This document shows positions 1 to 12,421 of a DNA stretch of 50,071 bases, piece after piece (position 1 is the stretch's first letter; every line of letters begins with the position of its first letter). This stretch comes from Lingula anatina. Taxonomy: Eukaryota; Brachiopoda; Lingulata; Lingulida; Lingulidae. The stretch covers positions 126,001 through 176,071 of the forward strand of contig NW_019775768.1 in assembly GCF_001039355.2 (NCBI RefSeq), in the 5' to 3' direction. The notes under the pieces are model-generated. The model was given only the letters and a program-made list of their open reading frames with translations. It was not told the origin of the DNA and did no database searches. A program made the translations under genes and the position numbers.

Positions 1-395
1 GACTGATAAGATTTTCAAAGTTGAATTAATAGATGCTCCAAACAATGGCTTAATTCAGATTTATTACCACTCCAATATTTGATAGTTTCACAAGAGACCT
101 TTATCAGGGAATGAGCCTAGAAGTGTTGAAGACCTATTGTAACTTTCGTTGTATGCACAGCTGATGAAATTCTTTGGTTGGCAAGATTATCAGAATTTGC
201 ATTTGTGATTTGCTAAATCATTCTCCAGCACAGTTCCCGTTTACCTGAAAAACAGTGTAAAAACCAAGAACAGAATTTTTCTTGTTGATTTTAATAGAAG
301 GATTATTATAATTATTTTTTGGGGGGTTATTTTTAAATTTAAAATATAAAATTTATGTTAAAATATAATAGATTAATGTGTCTCATTGTTTTCAG
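1..395 (+). other. Intron sequence upstream of first visible exon of gene 1
   Basis: AT-rich sequence with no open frame that looks coding. It ends in a pyrimidine-rich tract and an AG at 394-395, which is the acceptor for the exon starting at 396. It is most simply part of an intron of the gene that continues to 4886. Confidence 0.6.
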
Positions 396-3300
396 ACCCT
401 GTCAACATGGGAGGGTTGAATTTGCTCTTAGCAGCAACACAGCAGGGGAAATCCCCACCAGGTGGGAGCACCAAACAAGACAATACAGACAGCAAGCCAA
501 ATGAAGCCCTAATGGAACTTGCTGAGGTAAATGGCAGGTTTCAAGATGAGGCGTTTTTTAAGAATCTTACATATACTATGTCATTATCTTCAGTCAAAGA
601 AGATAGGAATTATATGCACTGGCTCATTAGTGACCTGCGTTGCTTGATTTCACTCTTGTTTATTTATTCTTCTTAATAAAATAGACTGCCTTATATATAT
701 CATTGTGATCTTGTATTAAGGTGAATACTGTTGGAGTCATTTAAATACATCTTAATGAGAAATGATTACATGTGTATATGTTTGAGTCATCAAACTGCAG
801 TTTTAATGGAGAAATGAAAAAAAAATAATAAAAATGATAATCTTTTTCTGTCTTGTTGTCAATTCAGATGTGTTCAAGTAAACTACACCATAGGGATCCC
901 AAGGCTGCCGATCACCTGACCGCTACAATAACCAATCAAATGAAGACTATCTGTATGCTGTCCAATGATAAAGATGCAGTAGAGATGGCTTCTGTGGTTC
1001 AGAATCAAATAGCGCGGGAACGGTTCCTGAATGAAAGAAAGGAATACAGTCTGGCAAATGTTGAGGGGAAGAAAGTTGTTAATTCTGTTATTGAGCAGCT
1101 TTACCTAAGTCACCAAAACGGCAATCTTCCGTCTCAGGAGACACACTTTCAACAGGGTGAGAGTTTCTTCGGAAACAAGGCGAATGCCAGGTGTAATGAC
1201 ATGAACACCAATAGTCATTCTAACGGAATCTCTGAGAGCTTGATCAACAACAATGTTCTGTCTCAGTCCTCGATGTCACTGGATGTCGATAGCAGCGAAA
1301 GCTCCCAACATTCTGAGGCGCACGCTGAGACTGAAAATGAGGCCAGTAACAAACCACCAAAGATGACATTTTCAGATGACCAGGCTGGATTTTGTGATGA
1401 GCTACAGGGCCCACAGAGCAGCTGGTCGGCAATGTTGTTTAAGACAAAGTCCCATGAGTTGCTCTCGTCCATAGATGGCAGCACAGTGCAAGACAAGCAC
1501 AGCAGGAGGTCCTGGGCTGCCCCTGAGAGGCCACAAAGGTAATTATTGCTGCACTAGCATCTAGAGCTGTATGGAACTTTTGATTTGATAGGAAAGACCT
1601 TTTGTAGCAAGAAAACAAGATGTTAACTTCCTTTGTTTACTAAAGAGCTTGCTCTCCAACAAACAATAAACAGTAAACAAGAAGTCAACATCCAGACATC
1701 TAGCTGCAAAAGGCCTATTGCTGCCTTGTCCACCTTCCTGGTTGTACTATGCAGTATGGGTGGATAGAGCTCATTCCCAAGAAAAATATTGTTTGATGTA
1801 CATCGATGTAACTCCACAGAGACTCTTGGCATTGAGCAGACTACTGAAAAACTGGTCAATATACGAGTATGTTGGAAACCAGAGAAGGCATGTTAATCTG
1901 ATTACATTCAGCGAGAGTCCCTGCAGAGTTGGATCGATCTACATAGAATGATAGTTTCATCAGGGGAATTAACGCATAGAGACAGACTTACCCTTACATT
2001 TTGTTGACTACTTGCCACTGACATAAAAGTTGCCCCTGCAAATTTTGTATCATTTTCATTATCAATTACAGCAAAAGTTGCCAATGCTTGACGGAATTAA
2101 TATCAAAATGTAATTTTTTTTATGACAGAAAAGTATTCCAACAGAAAAAAACAACTTTACTACATGATCAAAATCACATGCAATATTTTCAAAATGACAG
2201 GTTGTCTTTGTCATTTTTTTAACTAATTCTGCATTTAGCTGTGCATTTGACTGGTGCAAGCAAAACAAAGATACATTTTATTTATTTGTTTATTGCTTTG
2301 TGTATTTATTTATTCAGCAGTGAGAATCTTACTCCCTGCCCGAGGGCTGAAGATGAGTCACCCCCACTCAAGTTAACAAGGAGGAGGAACATGTCTGAAT
2401 CTGACAAACTGGACAGGGCCAGAAAGTACAAAACTGGGTGAGAACTTGTTAGTTTATAAAGCTCCTCACTGATCACCAAAACATATACTGCAACCAGCTT
2501 TTGTTTGTTCCAATTTTGTCTTAAATTCCCACCTCATATAATTGATAATAATAGTAGTTATCATTGTTGTCATAGAGATTTTGTTTTTGAGATTTTGGTC
2601 CTCACTGTGTACAACAAAGGGAAAAAATTAAAACTCTAAAACATACCATTTTGAATTAACAAACTTGAAAGTTGTCCTACAATATTAATAATGTCTCTTT
2701 CTTTATCTGGAAATATAATGTGAATGATTTTGCCTTAAGAAGCCTGCAGCAGTTTATTAATAAAAAAAAAAAAAAATGGGCATGTTATATGTATGCATTT
2801 GAATTAAACAAGTTGTTACATTCATCTGGTGTAGTAGACTTCACATATAACATACTTTTTGAACAGACCATTTTGTTCTCTTATAATAGAAGTCTGCTGT
2901 ATATACTCCTAATAGTCCTATTATCTCTAAATGGTAGTGGGACTGCCATATTTGGTACATTATAGGCAAGTGCCCAGCGAGATGGTAATCTGCCAAGTTT
3001 TTTACATTTTTGTAGGCGTAGGTAGTGAAGGGTGAAGTCTTTGTTTATACTCCTTCATTTTCTGCAAGTGTTATTTTGCTTTAATTGTATGTTTGCAAAT
3101 TTACAGTACGTTTGACCTGGAAGCTCAGATCGCTAGTTTACCAGCCTGCTCCATTGATGATCTCAGCCGACGAAGGTCTAAGTCATTCTCACTTCGAAAA
3201 CGCCACCACAGTGAAGGCAGTAAACGCCACTCTTATGGAGAACTTACAATAGGTAAACTTAAGAAAGTTCTGCTTTCCTGAAACAATTGTGAGAGTCATG

Positions 3301-4886
3301 CTTTTGCTATAAAGAAAAAGACACATACATATCTAAGATTTTTCCTGTATAAAAATTGAGAATAGGTGACATCAAACATCATCGAGAAACTTTGCCAATT
3401 AGACTTAATTGTAAGTCCATTAATAGATTTTAAAACTTTATTGATGTAGAACTTGGTAGGTTGACTAACCTACATAATATTATTATATTAGGTCTTCATT
3501 CACAAAATTGATCAATTTATTCCATACTGAAGGAAAAATTCATGTTCATATAGGAAGAGAAATGACAACATATTTCTGTGTGTTCTTTTTCGTATTGTTT
3601 TCAAAAATTGTTGTTGGTACATATCTTAGGATGGCCCTCCAACTTTCACCTACTGCTTATGAGTTACCATTTCTTTGTAATATTTAGGCACCTTTAAATC
3701 TGTTGCCCTTCAGAACGTGCCTCGAGTCTTTGCGATGTGAAGATCTCAACATTTGCTGGAGGTCGTCTTGAACCAGTGGCTCCATCTTCTTTGGTGGGCA
3801 GTCAGAAGCGCAAGGCCAGGAAGACTTCTATCACACACTTAGTGCCATTTGGTCAAACAGAGGAGGAGGAAAGGGAAAAAGAAACCGGTAGATGTTTTTA
3901 TTCAATATGAATGTAAAGTTTGTATATGCACACACTACAAGTGCCACAGTACAACATGGGTAACATCATGTGCTTTTTGCTTCAAAAACATTTTGAAATC
4001 TTTGCAGATAACAAAGACAGAGGTAATTTTAATTGCCTGAAATGGGCTATATTTATAAATACCAATTCCCTAAGCAAAATAACTACTTTGATTGCTTAGT
4101 TAATGAAATGCTGTTTGTTGTATTTATTACTAGACTAGTACAACAAGACATGCAATGCCTAGGTGAAGTAACCCCTGTTTGTGTTTGTATAATTGTGATT
4201 TAAATGTGTATAAACTTCTTTTATTAAAAATTCATGAAAATTGATAAAAATTATTCATTTTATTTCCCAGGGCTGACAAGTATATTGTGCAATCCCAACC
4301 AGACCATTCTCAAGGTCCCAGGTGCTGGGTCACTGCGTCCTGGTGCTGCACCATTGGTGGCTATTCCTGGCGCTAATGAGTGAGTCATCTCATAGTAACT
4401 TTTTATGCACAAGTAGGCCATATTCTGGTGCTTTTTTGGTACAGGAAAATTGTTTTAAATGATTCCCCTGTAGACTAAGCAAGGGGAGGTAAAATCAAGC
4501 ATATTTCATTCAACTTACATCTGATTCACAATTCTTGAACTAACCACTTCCTCCAAATTCTTGGTAGAGAGAGTTGCTACCTACGATTGCCATTCAGAAG
4601 TCTCCTTTGTAATGCAACGTGGTTTTCAACAGATAACTTAAGTGAATGATCTTTAAGCTCATTGGAGAAGGGGATGGGATAGGGGGTGGTAGACCAAAAC
4701 TAAGTTACTATGTGGTCTTCACCAATTTTATAAGACATTACTTTTATCATTCATACATATTTCTCTCTTTTCAGCCAATCCCTTCCCTCAGACGATGCTC
4801 TTACAAGTAAGCCAGGCAGCTCTGGAGGAGGAAAAGAAGACTTGACCATGGTTAATGTTTCCACAGGCATAGCTGAGGTTCACTAG
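396..4886 (+). CDS. C-terminal exons of unrecognised Ser/Arg-rich protein (5' partial)
   Basis: Seven exons join in one open frame: 396-526, 868-1538, 2321-2437, 3107-3252, 3714-3887, 4271-4379 and 4775-4886 (TAG at 4884). The first exon starts two bases into a codon, so the gene begins outside the window. The visible 485 residues open with a helical-looking part ('MKTICMLSNDKDAVEM', 'ARERFLNERKEYSL'). A long low-complexity stretch rich in Ser, Asn and Glu follows. Next come basic Ser-rich segments ('SRRRSKSFSLRKRHHSEGSK', 'SQKRKARKTS') that look like basophilic-kinase sites and a possible nuclear localisation signal. After an acidic EEEERE run, the Gly/Pro/Ser-rich tail ends '..STGIAEVH'. 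I see no catalytic motif, membrane segment or signal peptide. I do not recognise the family; a regulatory or scaffold protein whose catalytic domain lies in upstream exons is possible. The exon chain is well supported because every junction preserves frame and has GT..AG ends. Confidence 0.8.
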
Positions 4887-6544
4887 TGTCAGGATAAAAA
4901 AATGTGAAAATGATATCTTCATGCAGAGATAGAGATTGTCGTCACCCACCAGCTGGGGACTAGTCAACTTAATTTTGAAGTATTAGCAGCCTAGTGCAAG
5001 GACTTGCAATAAATTTTTTAGTAGCAGGTAGAAATGGGTTGAGTAATTAATGAATTCCTAAAAAATAACTATTAAATCTGCTGCCTATGAGCCCTTAGGG
5101 TATCTGAATCATACCCATCTGCCTGTCAGTAAATGGTCGAAAAATTGTCTGACTAACCTCTCTGGCAGATTTCATTTAGTTTCGTGGCACTCACACTTGC
5201 ACAATGATCTTGTGCATATTATTTCAATATCCATTTTCCCATTTTAAAAACTTTTTAAACCAATTTTTGATATTTAACATATGAATCTTCAGCATCTTGC
5301 CTGGGTGTAGAATGGTCTGCACAGTTTTTGTTCTCAAATTTCAGATCCATAAACCTCTGAAAAAGCATAAAAAGTTTCAGAATAGTGAACTTTTGAGAAA
5401 TTTAACCTAAGGCCAGTTAGCTTTCATGCAGATTTTTCTCCTCCTGCAATTTTGATCATTTTGAAGGAGAGTTTGCCACACATAAATTCTATAACATGTA
5501 GCGGGGGCATGAAGGAATTTCCCCCCTCTGTCTGTGTGTCCATATTTGACAAGGGGTATTTGTCCAGTTCTAGTGGACAGTTCTAGTAGTTTTTAATATA
5601 ATTGTAAAAATTCGTCAAGTGTATGCAGCCGACTGAGCACTTCCTGTAGACAGTTGGTCACAGGTTAGAACTTTTTTTAGACCAGAGAAAGGGACTTATT
5701 ATATTTAATCCACAATTATGATAAATTTATTAGAGTTGTAGAATGCTATCCGGCAACATGAAGTAATTAAGCTCGTGAACTGCAAAAGACTTGTATGGTG
5801 CATTTGTGAAAAATGCATGATGGTTATAAAAAATGTGAATACAAATTTAATAGAGACACAGTTATGTCTTACTTTATACTGAGTATTATTACTGAATAGC
5901 TTAATGCCATTTGAAATGATTAAGACTATTTAAGAAGGCATTTTGTTTTTAATTTGAATGGCATTTTGTGCCATTTCAATGGGAATTTTAACTGGAAGGG
6001 AGAAAAGTATAATAGTATTTCTAGACAACTCTCATTTATAAATATTCTAAAATGAATATATGAAAGTAGTAGTTTTGTTGATTGTGTAAACCCAGCAGAT
6101 CATGTAATTGTATTCCTAGTCTTGCTTTCAAGGATCTTCAAGTAGATGTCAGTTTCATTTATTGGGGCTTATTTTGTTTCATTGGCTAATTAAGTGCAAA
6201 TAGTTTAAGTTTTTGTTAAAATATCAGGTTCATTGCTTACAGTATTTTTCATTTATACACATATAAATAGAGCTGTAATTAAACTATAAACCTAATGTAG
6301 ATAGATTTTGATTATACCTCATCTCCCTTAGCTTTTACCTTAAACATTATCTGTCTTGTTAAAATTTCAATATTTCTACTGATATGTTAATCAGATTATG
6401 CAAGAAGAAATTAAGTACTGAAGTGAGCATGAAATTATTGCAGCTTACTTATGTGTAGCTGGAATAAGGCAAAGTTGAGCAAAATACATTGACGTGTTTA
6501 GTTCAGTAACGAGTTTGAAAGCTATAAATATCCTCGATAACAAA

Positions 6545-6743
6545 TAAGGACGCATTCAGAACAAGTTGATCTGCAGACTAACTGATCCCCAGATCAAGTA
6601 TGGCTCACCCAGTTGAAAACTTGCTGCATAATCCTATAATAGACACTTAATAGATTCCCCATGGGGATTATGCAGTAAGCTTTGAAGTGGTTCAGGGGAT
6701 CTGTTAGTCCACGGATCAACTTTTGGTTGTGAATGCGGCCTTA
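6545..6743. repeat. 199-bp inverted-repeat element (MITE-like, family D)
   Basis: The left end (TAAGGACGCATTCAGAAC) and the reverse complement of the right end (TAAGGCCGCATTCACAAC) match at nearly every position. The match continues inward through GTTGATC, GACTAAC and GATCCCC. Inside, the two halves also share a GCTGCATAATCC-type motif, so most of the element is a degenerate palindrome. This is the form of a small non-autonomous DNA transposon. No transposase is present. I could not decide the target-site duplication, because the flanking bases are part of the inverted repeat. Confidence 0.7.
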
Positions 6744-7062
6744 GACACAGAAACCCTGTTTTAAACCACTGACCTTAATTGATACTGTACCAAGGTCATA
6801 AGATATGAAGACCTGGATAATGTGACCTACATACTGAATCTAGGTCATTGATTAAGCTGAGCGTATTCAATAGTGCCAAGTGTCTGTGTAGTATACATAT
6901 GTACTGGTAGAAGTTCTCTAAACAAGCAGTGAAAGTCTTTGCCTTCCTCAACATTGAGCAATTAAGCAATTAGCTTGATTTTGGGTAACACTTTGCTTTT
7001 GACAAAATTTGTATTTTAGGGCTTTTTCTCTTTTACTGTATAAATAATCATATTATATCTTA

Positions 7063-7068
7063 AATAAA
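7063..7068 (+). terminator. Candidate poly(A) signal of gene 1
   Basis: AATAAA in an A/T-rich setting, followed by TG/TCT-rich sequence and an A-run near 7087. It is the best-placed distal signal after the stop at 4886, although one at 5009-5014 is also possible. Confidence 0.35.
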
Positions 7069-7070
7069 GA

Positions 7071-9570
7071 TATCTGTCTTCTCATACAAAAAAATATTAT
7101 TTTAGTTAAAGGAATGAATCGATGATTCATTCAGGCCAGATTATTAATTGAGTCTGTTGCAAATTGGTATATTTATATGAACTTGTGCTTTATCTTGATG
7201 GGTGACGCGAGGGAAGTTTGTCACCTCTAATTGCTCTACAGGTGAGATACAGCAACTAAACAATCAATATCAGGATTTTTTCCCTTTTTTTTGGGGGGGG
7301 AGGTATCATTATTGGTTTCTAGCATAAGTTTTTAACCAGGTAAAAATCTTTCAAATCTGAGAGCTCAGGAACCAAACTTCTTCTAGACAAATGTCCCACA
7401 GAAGACAAAAAAAAACATTGACAAAAGTTCTAATTTCATATTTGTTTGAAATCTAACTGTGGCTCGTGAAGGAGAATTTCGATACCAAATTTGAGTTCTC
7501 AGTAGACGCACTGTGCCGTGAGGATGGTATTCAGAGGGGCTCTGTAGACCAGAATTACACATTTACACCCAAAATGTTACTATTACATAATTTGAAGAAT
7601 TGTGAACATGAATTTTAGTTAAAATATATCTGTGAAATATGCATATTTATGTTTTGGTCATTTTGCTTGATAACAGTGGCATTTTTAATAACTATGAAAT
7701 GTACCTCCCTCCCCCTTTAAGGCAATGTGATTTTTCTGATTTGTTTTACTGAACTCCTTGAATACGTGTTTTGTTGTCTTTTTATGTATTATTATGTTTA
7801 TCTTCATGTTATTATCTAGCTCTACTGTAACAGTTTTTAAAACTTGTTCAGTACAAAATATGTGTTATCTGCCTTCAATCACTTGCCCAGGCCATGTGGC
7901 TGATTTCATTATTTGTTTATAACTGATTTTTTTTTAAATTTTAAAATTTATTTTTATTTTATTATTATTTTTTTAATTTTATTTTTGTGAATTGTAACTT
8001 CAGTTATTGTCATTGTTATCATAATGGCTGGCATGCTGCAGACTCAGATAAGAAAAACCCATCCTTTACATATAAAATTGTTCAAGATATGAGTCCTACA
8101 TCTTCATATGCTTTCAATGGACATCTTACTGTACGCTGTCTTTCTGTAAGGGGATTTTAAAGACTTAGTTTAATGCATGTATATTTTAACTTCTCATTCT
8201 AGCTTTATTATGTTTATTTCTGAATTAGTTTATAAGAGTAGTTATAGTGCCAACAGAACTAATGCCAATAAATACTGGCTGCTACAGCTTTTTATCATTA
8301 TAAAAATTGTTTGTTGGTTTCTTAGAGACCCAATTGATTGTGATTGTTTTGCACGTATCCACGTGCAAATTTCAAAAGTTTCATCATCTAATGGGTTTTG
8401 TCGTAGCTTTAAGCATCGTTAACTTCCTATTTGTTTTGCATTTCAAAATCATGCACTGGCCCCCAGAGATTGGGAGGTACCTAGAATTCGACATGAAAAA
8501 CTAATTAATTAAACATGGTTGAATTTACAAATATGATGCTCCTAGCTCTTTTGATTACGTTGTATTTCTATATTAAACTTCTTAGAAGCGGAAATGCACG
8601 TGACCAAGGGGATTTCCCTTTTGCTATTTTTACTTCCTGGTTCCGTTGCTCTCGTCAGGTATGCCTCTAACGGGCCTGTAGTCATGACGCGGTGGACGAG
8701 AAAGGATAATCTCCTTCACGAGGGGGGCTTTGGCCCCGATGCAGCATAGCTTTGGGTGACCGGCTATATTATGTTCCTCATTCTTGCAACTGTTTTATCT
8801 GGCAGCATCACTTAAAAGTGACGAAGATCACGTCAATGTTAAAACACATTGACATCACCAGAAAAATACTTACAAATGTTGTACCTATAGCATATATAGA
8901 ACAGGAAGTAAGAGAGAAAAAAATAATATATGAAGGAACAAAACACTGAATTTGGTGCAGGAAATTCACAGATAATTACTAACATGGGGAAGCTGCCTGT
9001 CCTACAGGTCATAGTCCTCTTGACTGGTAAAGTTTATGTGAAACAATATATAATAATAATAATAAATCAAATGTTAACTTAACCTAATGGAAATGAAATG
9101 CTTGGTTTGGAACTGAACAAAATTGGGAGGACCTCCAGATTTAATTTCTTGTAGTGGAGGTCTTCTGGACCCTCATTATCTCCATAGTTTCCTCCATGTC
9201 TGTAATTAAAAAAGCATGAATAATAAAATGATAGAACAAAAATAGGATACCCAAAATTATTATGATAATAGATGGACACGTCCTCTTATCGCAAACAGAA
9301 CGTAAACCTAATAAATCTCAAGTTCAAAATAAACAACAACTCATTAGGGCATCTAGCAAATGAAGATAACTAACTTTTGACAACCGAGTCGTATGTCAAT
9401 GGTGAGCGGGGTTCTTCGAAGCGCGGCGTACGTGACCTCTCGAGATTAAGATAAGTAATAGATATCCGTTTCAGGGCCTTGGTAATGCTGTTTGTTGTAT
9501 ACAAGCGTTGAAAGTCATTAGCCAATCAGGAAGGTGGAAAAATATATTTAATTTGTAATGATTCTTCCTA
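7071..9570. other. Gene-poor intergenic sequence
   Basis: I see no convincing exon. The stretch contains T/G homopolymer runs near 7280-7303, A/T homopolymer stretches near 7928-7990 and a slightly GC-richer patch at about 8580-8760 with a CACGTG E-box (about 8597-8602). Short open frames here have no coding character and no good splice context. Confidence 0.5.
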
Positions 9571-9589
9571 GTGTGTGACAGTGTTGTGT

Positions 9590-9593
<4 letters not shown>

Positions 9594-9626
<33 letters not shown>
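9594..9626. repeat. (GA)n microsatellite
   Basis: About 33 bases of uninterrupted GA dinucleotides. They lie just upstream of the candidate first exon 9711-9728. GA tracts are common near invertebrate promoters, but nothing else here proves a promoter. Confidence 0.95.
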
Positions 9627-9629
<3 letters not shown>

Positions 9630-9710
9630 CGCCTAGCTGAGAGAAGGGAAAGGATTTAACTTTGCTAGCTCCGTGGAAAGCACTTTGCACGCAGCGGTGT
9701 CCTACATATC

Positions 9711-9728
9711 ATGTCTTTTTTAACTGAG
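9711..9728 (+). CDS. Possible tiny first coding exon (orphan)
   Basis: ATG followed by five codons (MSFLTE) runs directly into a GTAGGG donor at 9729, in phase 0. It sits about 85 bases after the GA tract in a moderately GC-rich patch. It could join in frame to the candidate exon at 15571-15664. Both pieces are short and I could not find a third exon that continues the frame, so this may be chance or part of a 5' UTR of the LAPTM-like gene. Confidence 0.15.
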
Positions 9729-10878
9729 GTAGGGAATTATGGTGGTAATGTTACAGATATAATCGCATATAGTTATACAACACTGTAGTTGATCTTTATC
9801 ATATCTGACTATGAGGAGTCACTGGAATAAGCGATGCAAAAATATTATTTTCTCATATAGTCACTTTTTAATGACGTGTATGTTTAGACCTCATTTGCTT
9901 CACTGATTTCAGTTTTCTAAGACTTTTAGCTGGACAGGATACAGATAAAGCAAAAATAAAGAGAAAAGAGTTTCCCATGACTTTAAACGGTTTTGACTTT
10001 CACGCGAAATCCGGTAACTCTCTAAAATGAAAGTATAAAATGAAACTATGAAATTGTTCGATTTAGCACGTTTTAAATATACACCGGAAATAAGTGAATG
10101 GTTTCAAGTTTATCAATGGACTCTTGGCGAAAAATACTCCTTAAAAGCGAAGCCTGATCGCATTTTGATATTTTAATGACTTAATTATGTAAACTAGACT
10201 ACCTTTTTCATTTCTTCACAGAAATGTGTTTAAGCTCGCCTCGTAGATCGATTTTCATCACATGCGTTATATTAAAGTTGGGTCTATTTACAGCAAGGTC
10301 TAAAACAGTTTTTAAAATGTTGTCACGAATGCAGGTACAAATCTGGTTCATTTTGATTCCTCTGTTATTCCTGTTATTCCATGATGTATGGATTTTGTTC
10401 ATCTATAAAGATAAAATGTCTTTGATACAATAAGGGAAATTTTTCATTTGCTTTAAGCATTTCGAAGCTTTAAACTAATGAATTTTTTTGTGAAGAAATG
10501 GCACTGTAGTCAAGGATGAAGAGGCAATAGTCAGATGCATAAAAAATATGTCAGTGGCACATTTAAGCTCCACACAGTGCAAATATAGATAGTTGTCAAA
10601 ATTATTAACGTCTGATATTAGATTAAAAGTTAGCGCCTGCTCCTCGGATCTGTAAACCGATATGTTGATCGAGGCACCGGTGGAGAGGCATCAGAAAAAG
10701 CCGTCCACAATTCCCTGCCACTTCGTAATTAGCTTCCCCATTCAAATTTCAAAATAACGAATTTAAGCTATAAAACTTTTTCTTGTTATGGTGGCTTTGT
10801 TATGACAATTAAAAGCCGTATACATACGCTCGACTTTGAGGTATATCATCCTTAAGACTTTGAGAGAATTTAATACAT

Positions 10879-10926
10879 TATTTATTTGTTTATTTATTTA
10901 TTTTATTTATTTTATTTTATTTATTT
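10879..10926. repeat. ATTT-rich low-complexity repeat
   Basis: Irregular TTTA/TTTTA repeats over about 48 bases, with no other feature. Confidence 0.85.
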
Positions 10927-11697
10927 AAAATAGCTATAATTAATTTGACAACGGTTTTCTGAGTAGCAATTTACTAGGAAAACAGTGTCAACCCAGAATG
11001 GAGCCCAGAGTCGCAACCGCAGTCCAATGCCTTCAGGAGGGCGGCCATCTTGGTAGTTTCTGAAGGTGTTTGATTGCAGTTGTCGTTCTGGAAGACGGCA
11101 ACATGAAGATGATAAAGATGAGAGAGCCTGTCTAACCTTTTTTCTTCACCCACAGTTTAGTTCAGCCGCTCTTCCTCTTCGGCCTTTATACAGTAGTAGT
11201 CTCATAACTGCAATATACACATGTTGGAATATGCATACACCAGGTTTTGTAGAATTCATCAAAATATATGTTGTTAGTATGCATTAGTTCACATCTATAC
11301 TAATCTTAGGACATTTTAGATCTGTAAATAAACTTATATCCAAGTTTGTGATATGCTCATAACAAACATATCAACTTATGCCTCCATAGAAACTGAAAAA
11401 CCTGATAGAAAACAACGAATGGCTGGGGCGACTCCCCCTGCTTCCATTGGATAAGGTTTCGAAAAGCTAGTGTCATATCGTACAAATTGAAGTTTATGGT
11501 GTGAATCTGTGGTCCCAGAATGGGTCTTTTCCATCCTGTTGGAATGTGGGGGATGTACCTTCACCCCAGCCGAAAAGAGAGAGGAAAAAGGGGGAGGCTG
11601 GATGTATCTATGAGCATACAAGTATACAGTCAATATAAAAATATACCCATTTTGAAGATGTACTTCGAAAAAGAAAAACACTGTAAAACTATGATTA

Positions 11698-11836
11698 CAA
11701 ACAAACTAAAACTACATAGTTTTAGGTTATGTCTGAAAATTATTGTTGCAGGCCTTTCAGCAAACAAACAAACTAAAACTACATGTACATAATTTTAGGT
11801 TATGTCTGAAAGTTATTTTTATAGGCCTTTCAGCAA
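11698..11836. repeat. Two-copy direct repeat, unit about 66-73 bp
   Basis: The block from CAAACTAAAACTACAT through TTTTAGGTTATGTCTGAAA to GGCCTTTCAGCAA occurs twice in tandem. Unit 1 is about 11698-11763 and unit 2 about 11764-11836. The second unit carries a small ACATGTACATA-type insertion and a few substitutions. It looks like a local tandem duplication. Confidence 0.85.
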
Positions 11837-12267
11837 TTTTTTGTCTTTTGCTTCCATTAATTATGACTCATTTGATCTTTAGACAGCATACATTGTCCAC
11901 TCAACGAAATGGTGTGTTATAGGAAGATGTAAAAGCAACTTTCAGGCGTGAAACACACATTATCATCAAGTGATGTACTTCAAATTTTGGAACAGGATCA
12001 TACCTGTCTGAGTGGGTGTCAGTCCCCTTTTATATGACATTATACGCCAGTCCTTTGGTCGCAGTCAGATACTTTTAGAGTCATGACCACCAGTCTAAGG
12101 TGTCTGATTGCAGCCGCCATACTGGTCTTTGAATCATCATCACAGAGAGAGGACAGTGAGAGCACCATGGTGCCCAGATTCATTCATTTTACTCTATATT
12201 AGAGGCCAGCTGAGAGAGGAAATTAATTACCATACCGAAATTCTTGTTGGACAGTTGAAAAATGGGG

Positions 12268-12421
12268 GCTGTAGCAAAAGACCGAAGGTTCAATAGTCCG
12301 AAGGTCCATTGGTCCGAATGTTAATTGTAGAATTTTCGGACCAACGAACCCTTGATTTAAAAAACGGATGAAAATGTTACGATTTTTGGGCCAATGAGCC
12401 TTCGGACTATCGAGACGCCCC
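12268..12421. repeat. Palindromic dispersed repeat, family A, copy 1
   Basis: About 154 bases. The left half has GAAGGTTCAATAGTCCGAAG and TCCATTGGTCCGAA. The right half carries the reverse complements, for example CCAATGAGCCTTCGGACTAT. A second copy lies at 25668-25822 and shares both arms and the middle (AACCCTTG..TTAAA..CG.TGAAAATGTTAC). Foldback structure plus dispersed copies suggests a non-autonomous DNA element. Confidence 0.85.

Larger units (their letters stand above)
4887..7070 (+). other. Probable 3' UTR of gene 1
   Basis: No coding sequence is visible after the TAG at 4884-4886. There is an early AATAAA at 5009-5014, but it lacks an obvious downstream element. A stronger candidate end is AATAAA at 7063-7068 within a T- and A-rich context. 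The UTR would then be about 2.2 kb and would contain the inverted-repeat element at 6545-6743. Confidence 0.4.

Noticed and set aside
1244-1496. Minus-strand open frames
   Set aside because: They are shadows of exon 868-1538 of gene 1, whose plus-strand frame joins cleanly to its neighbours.
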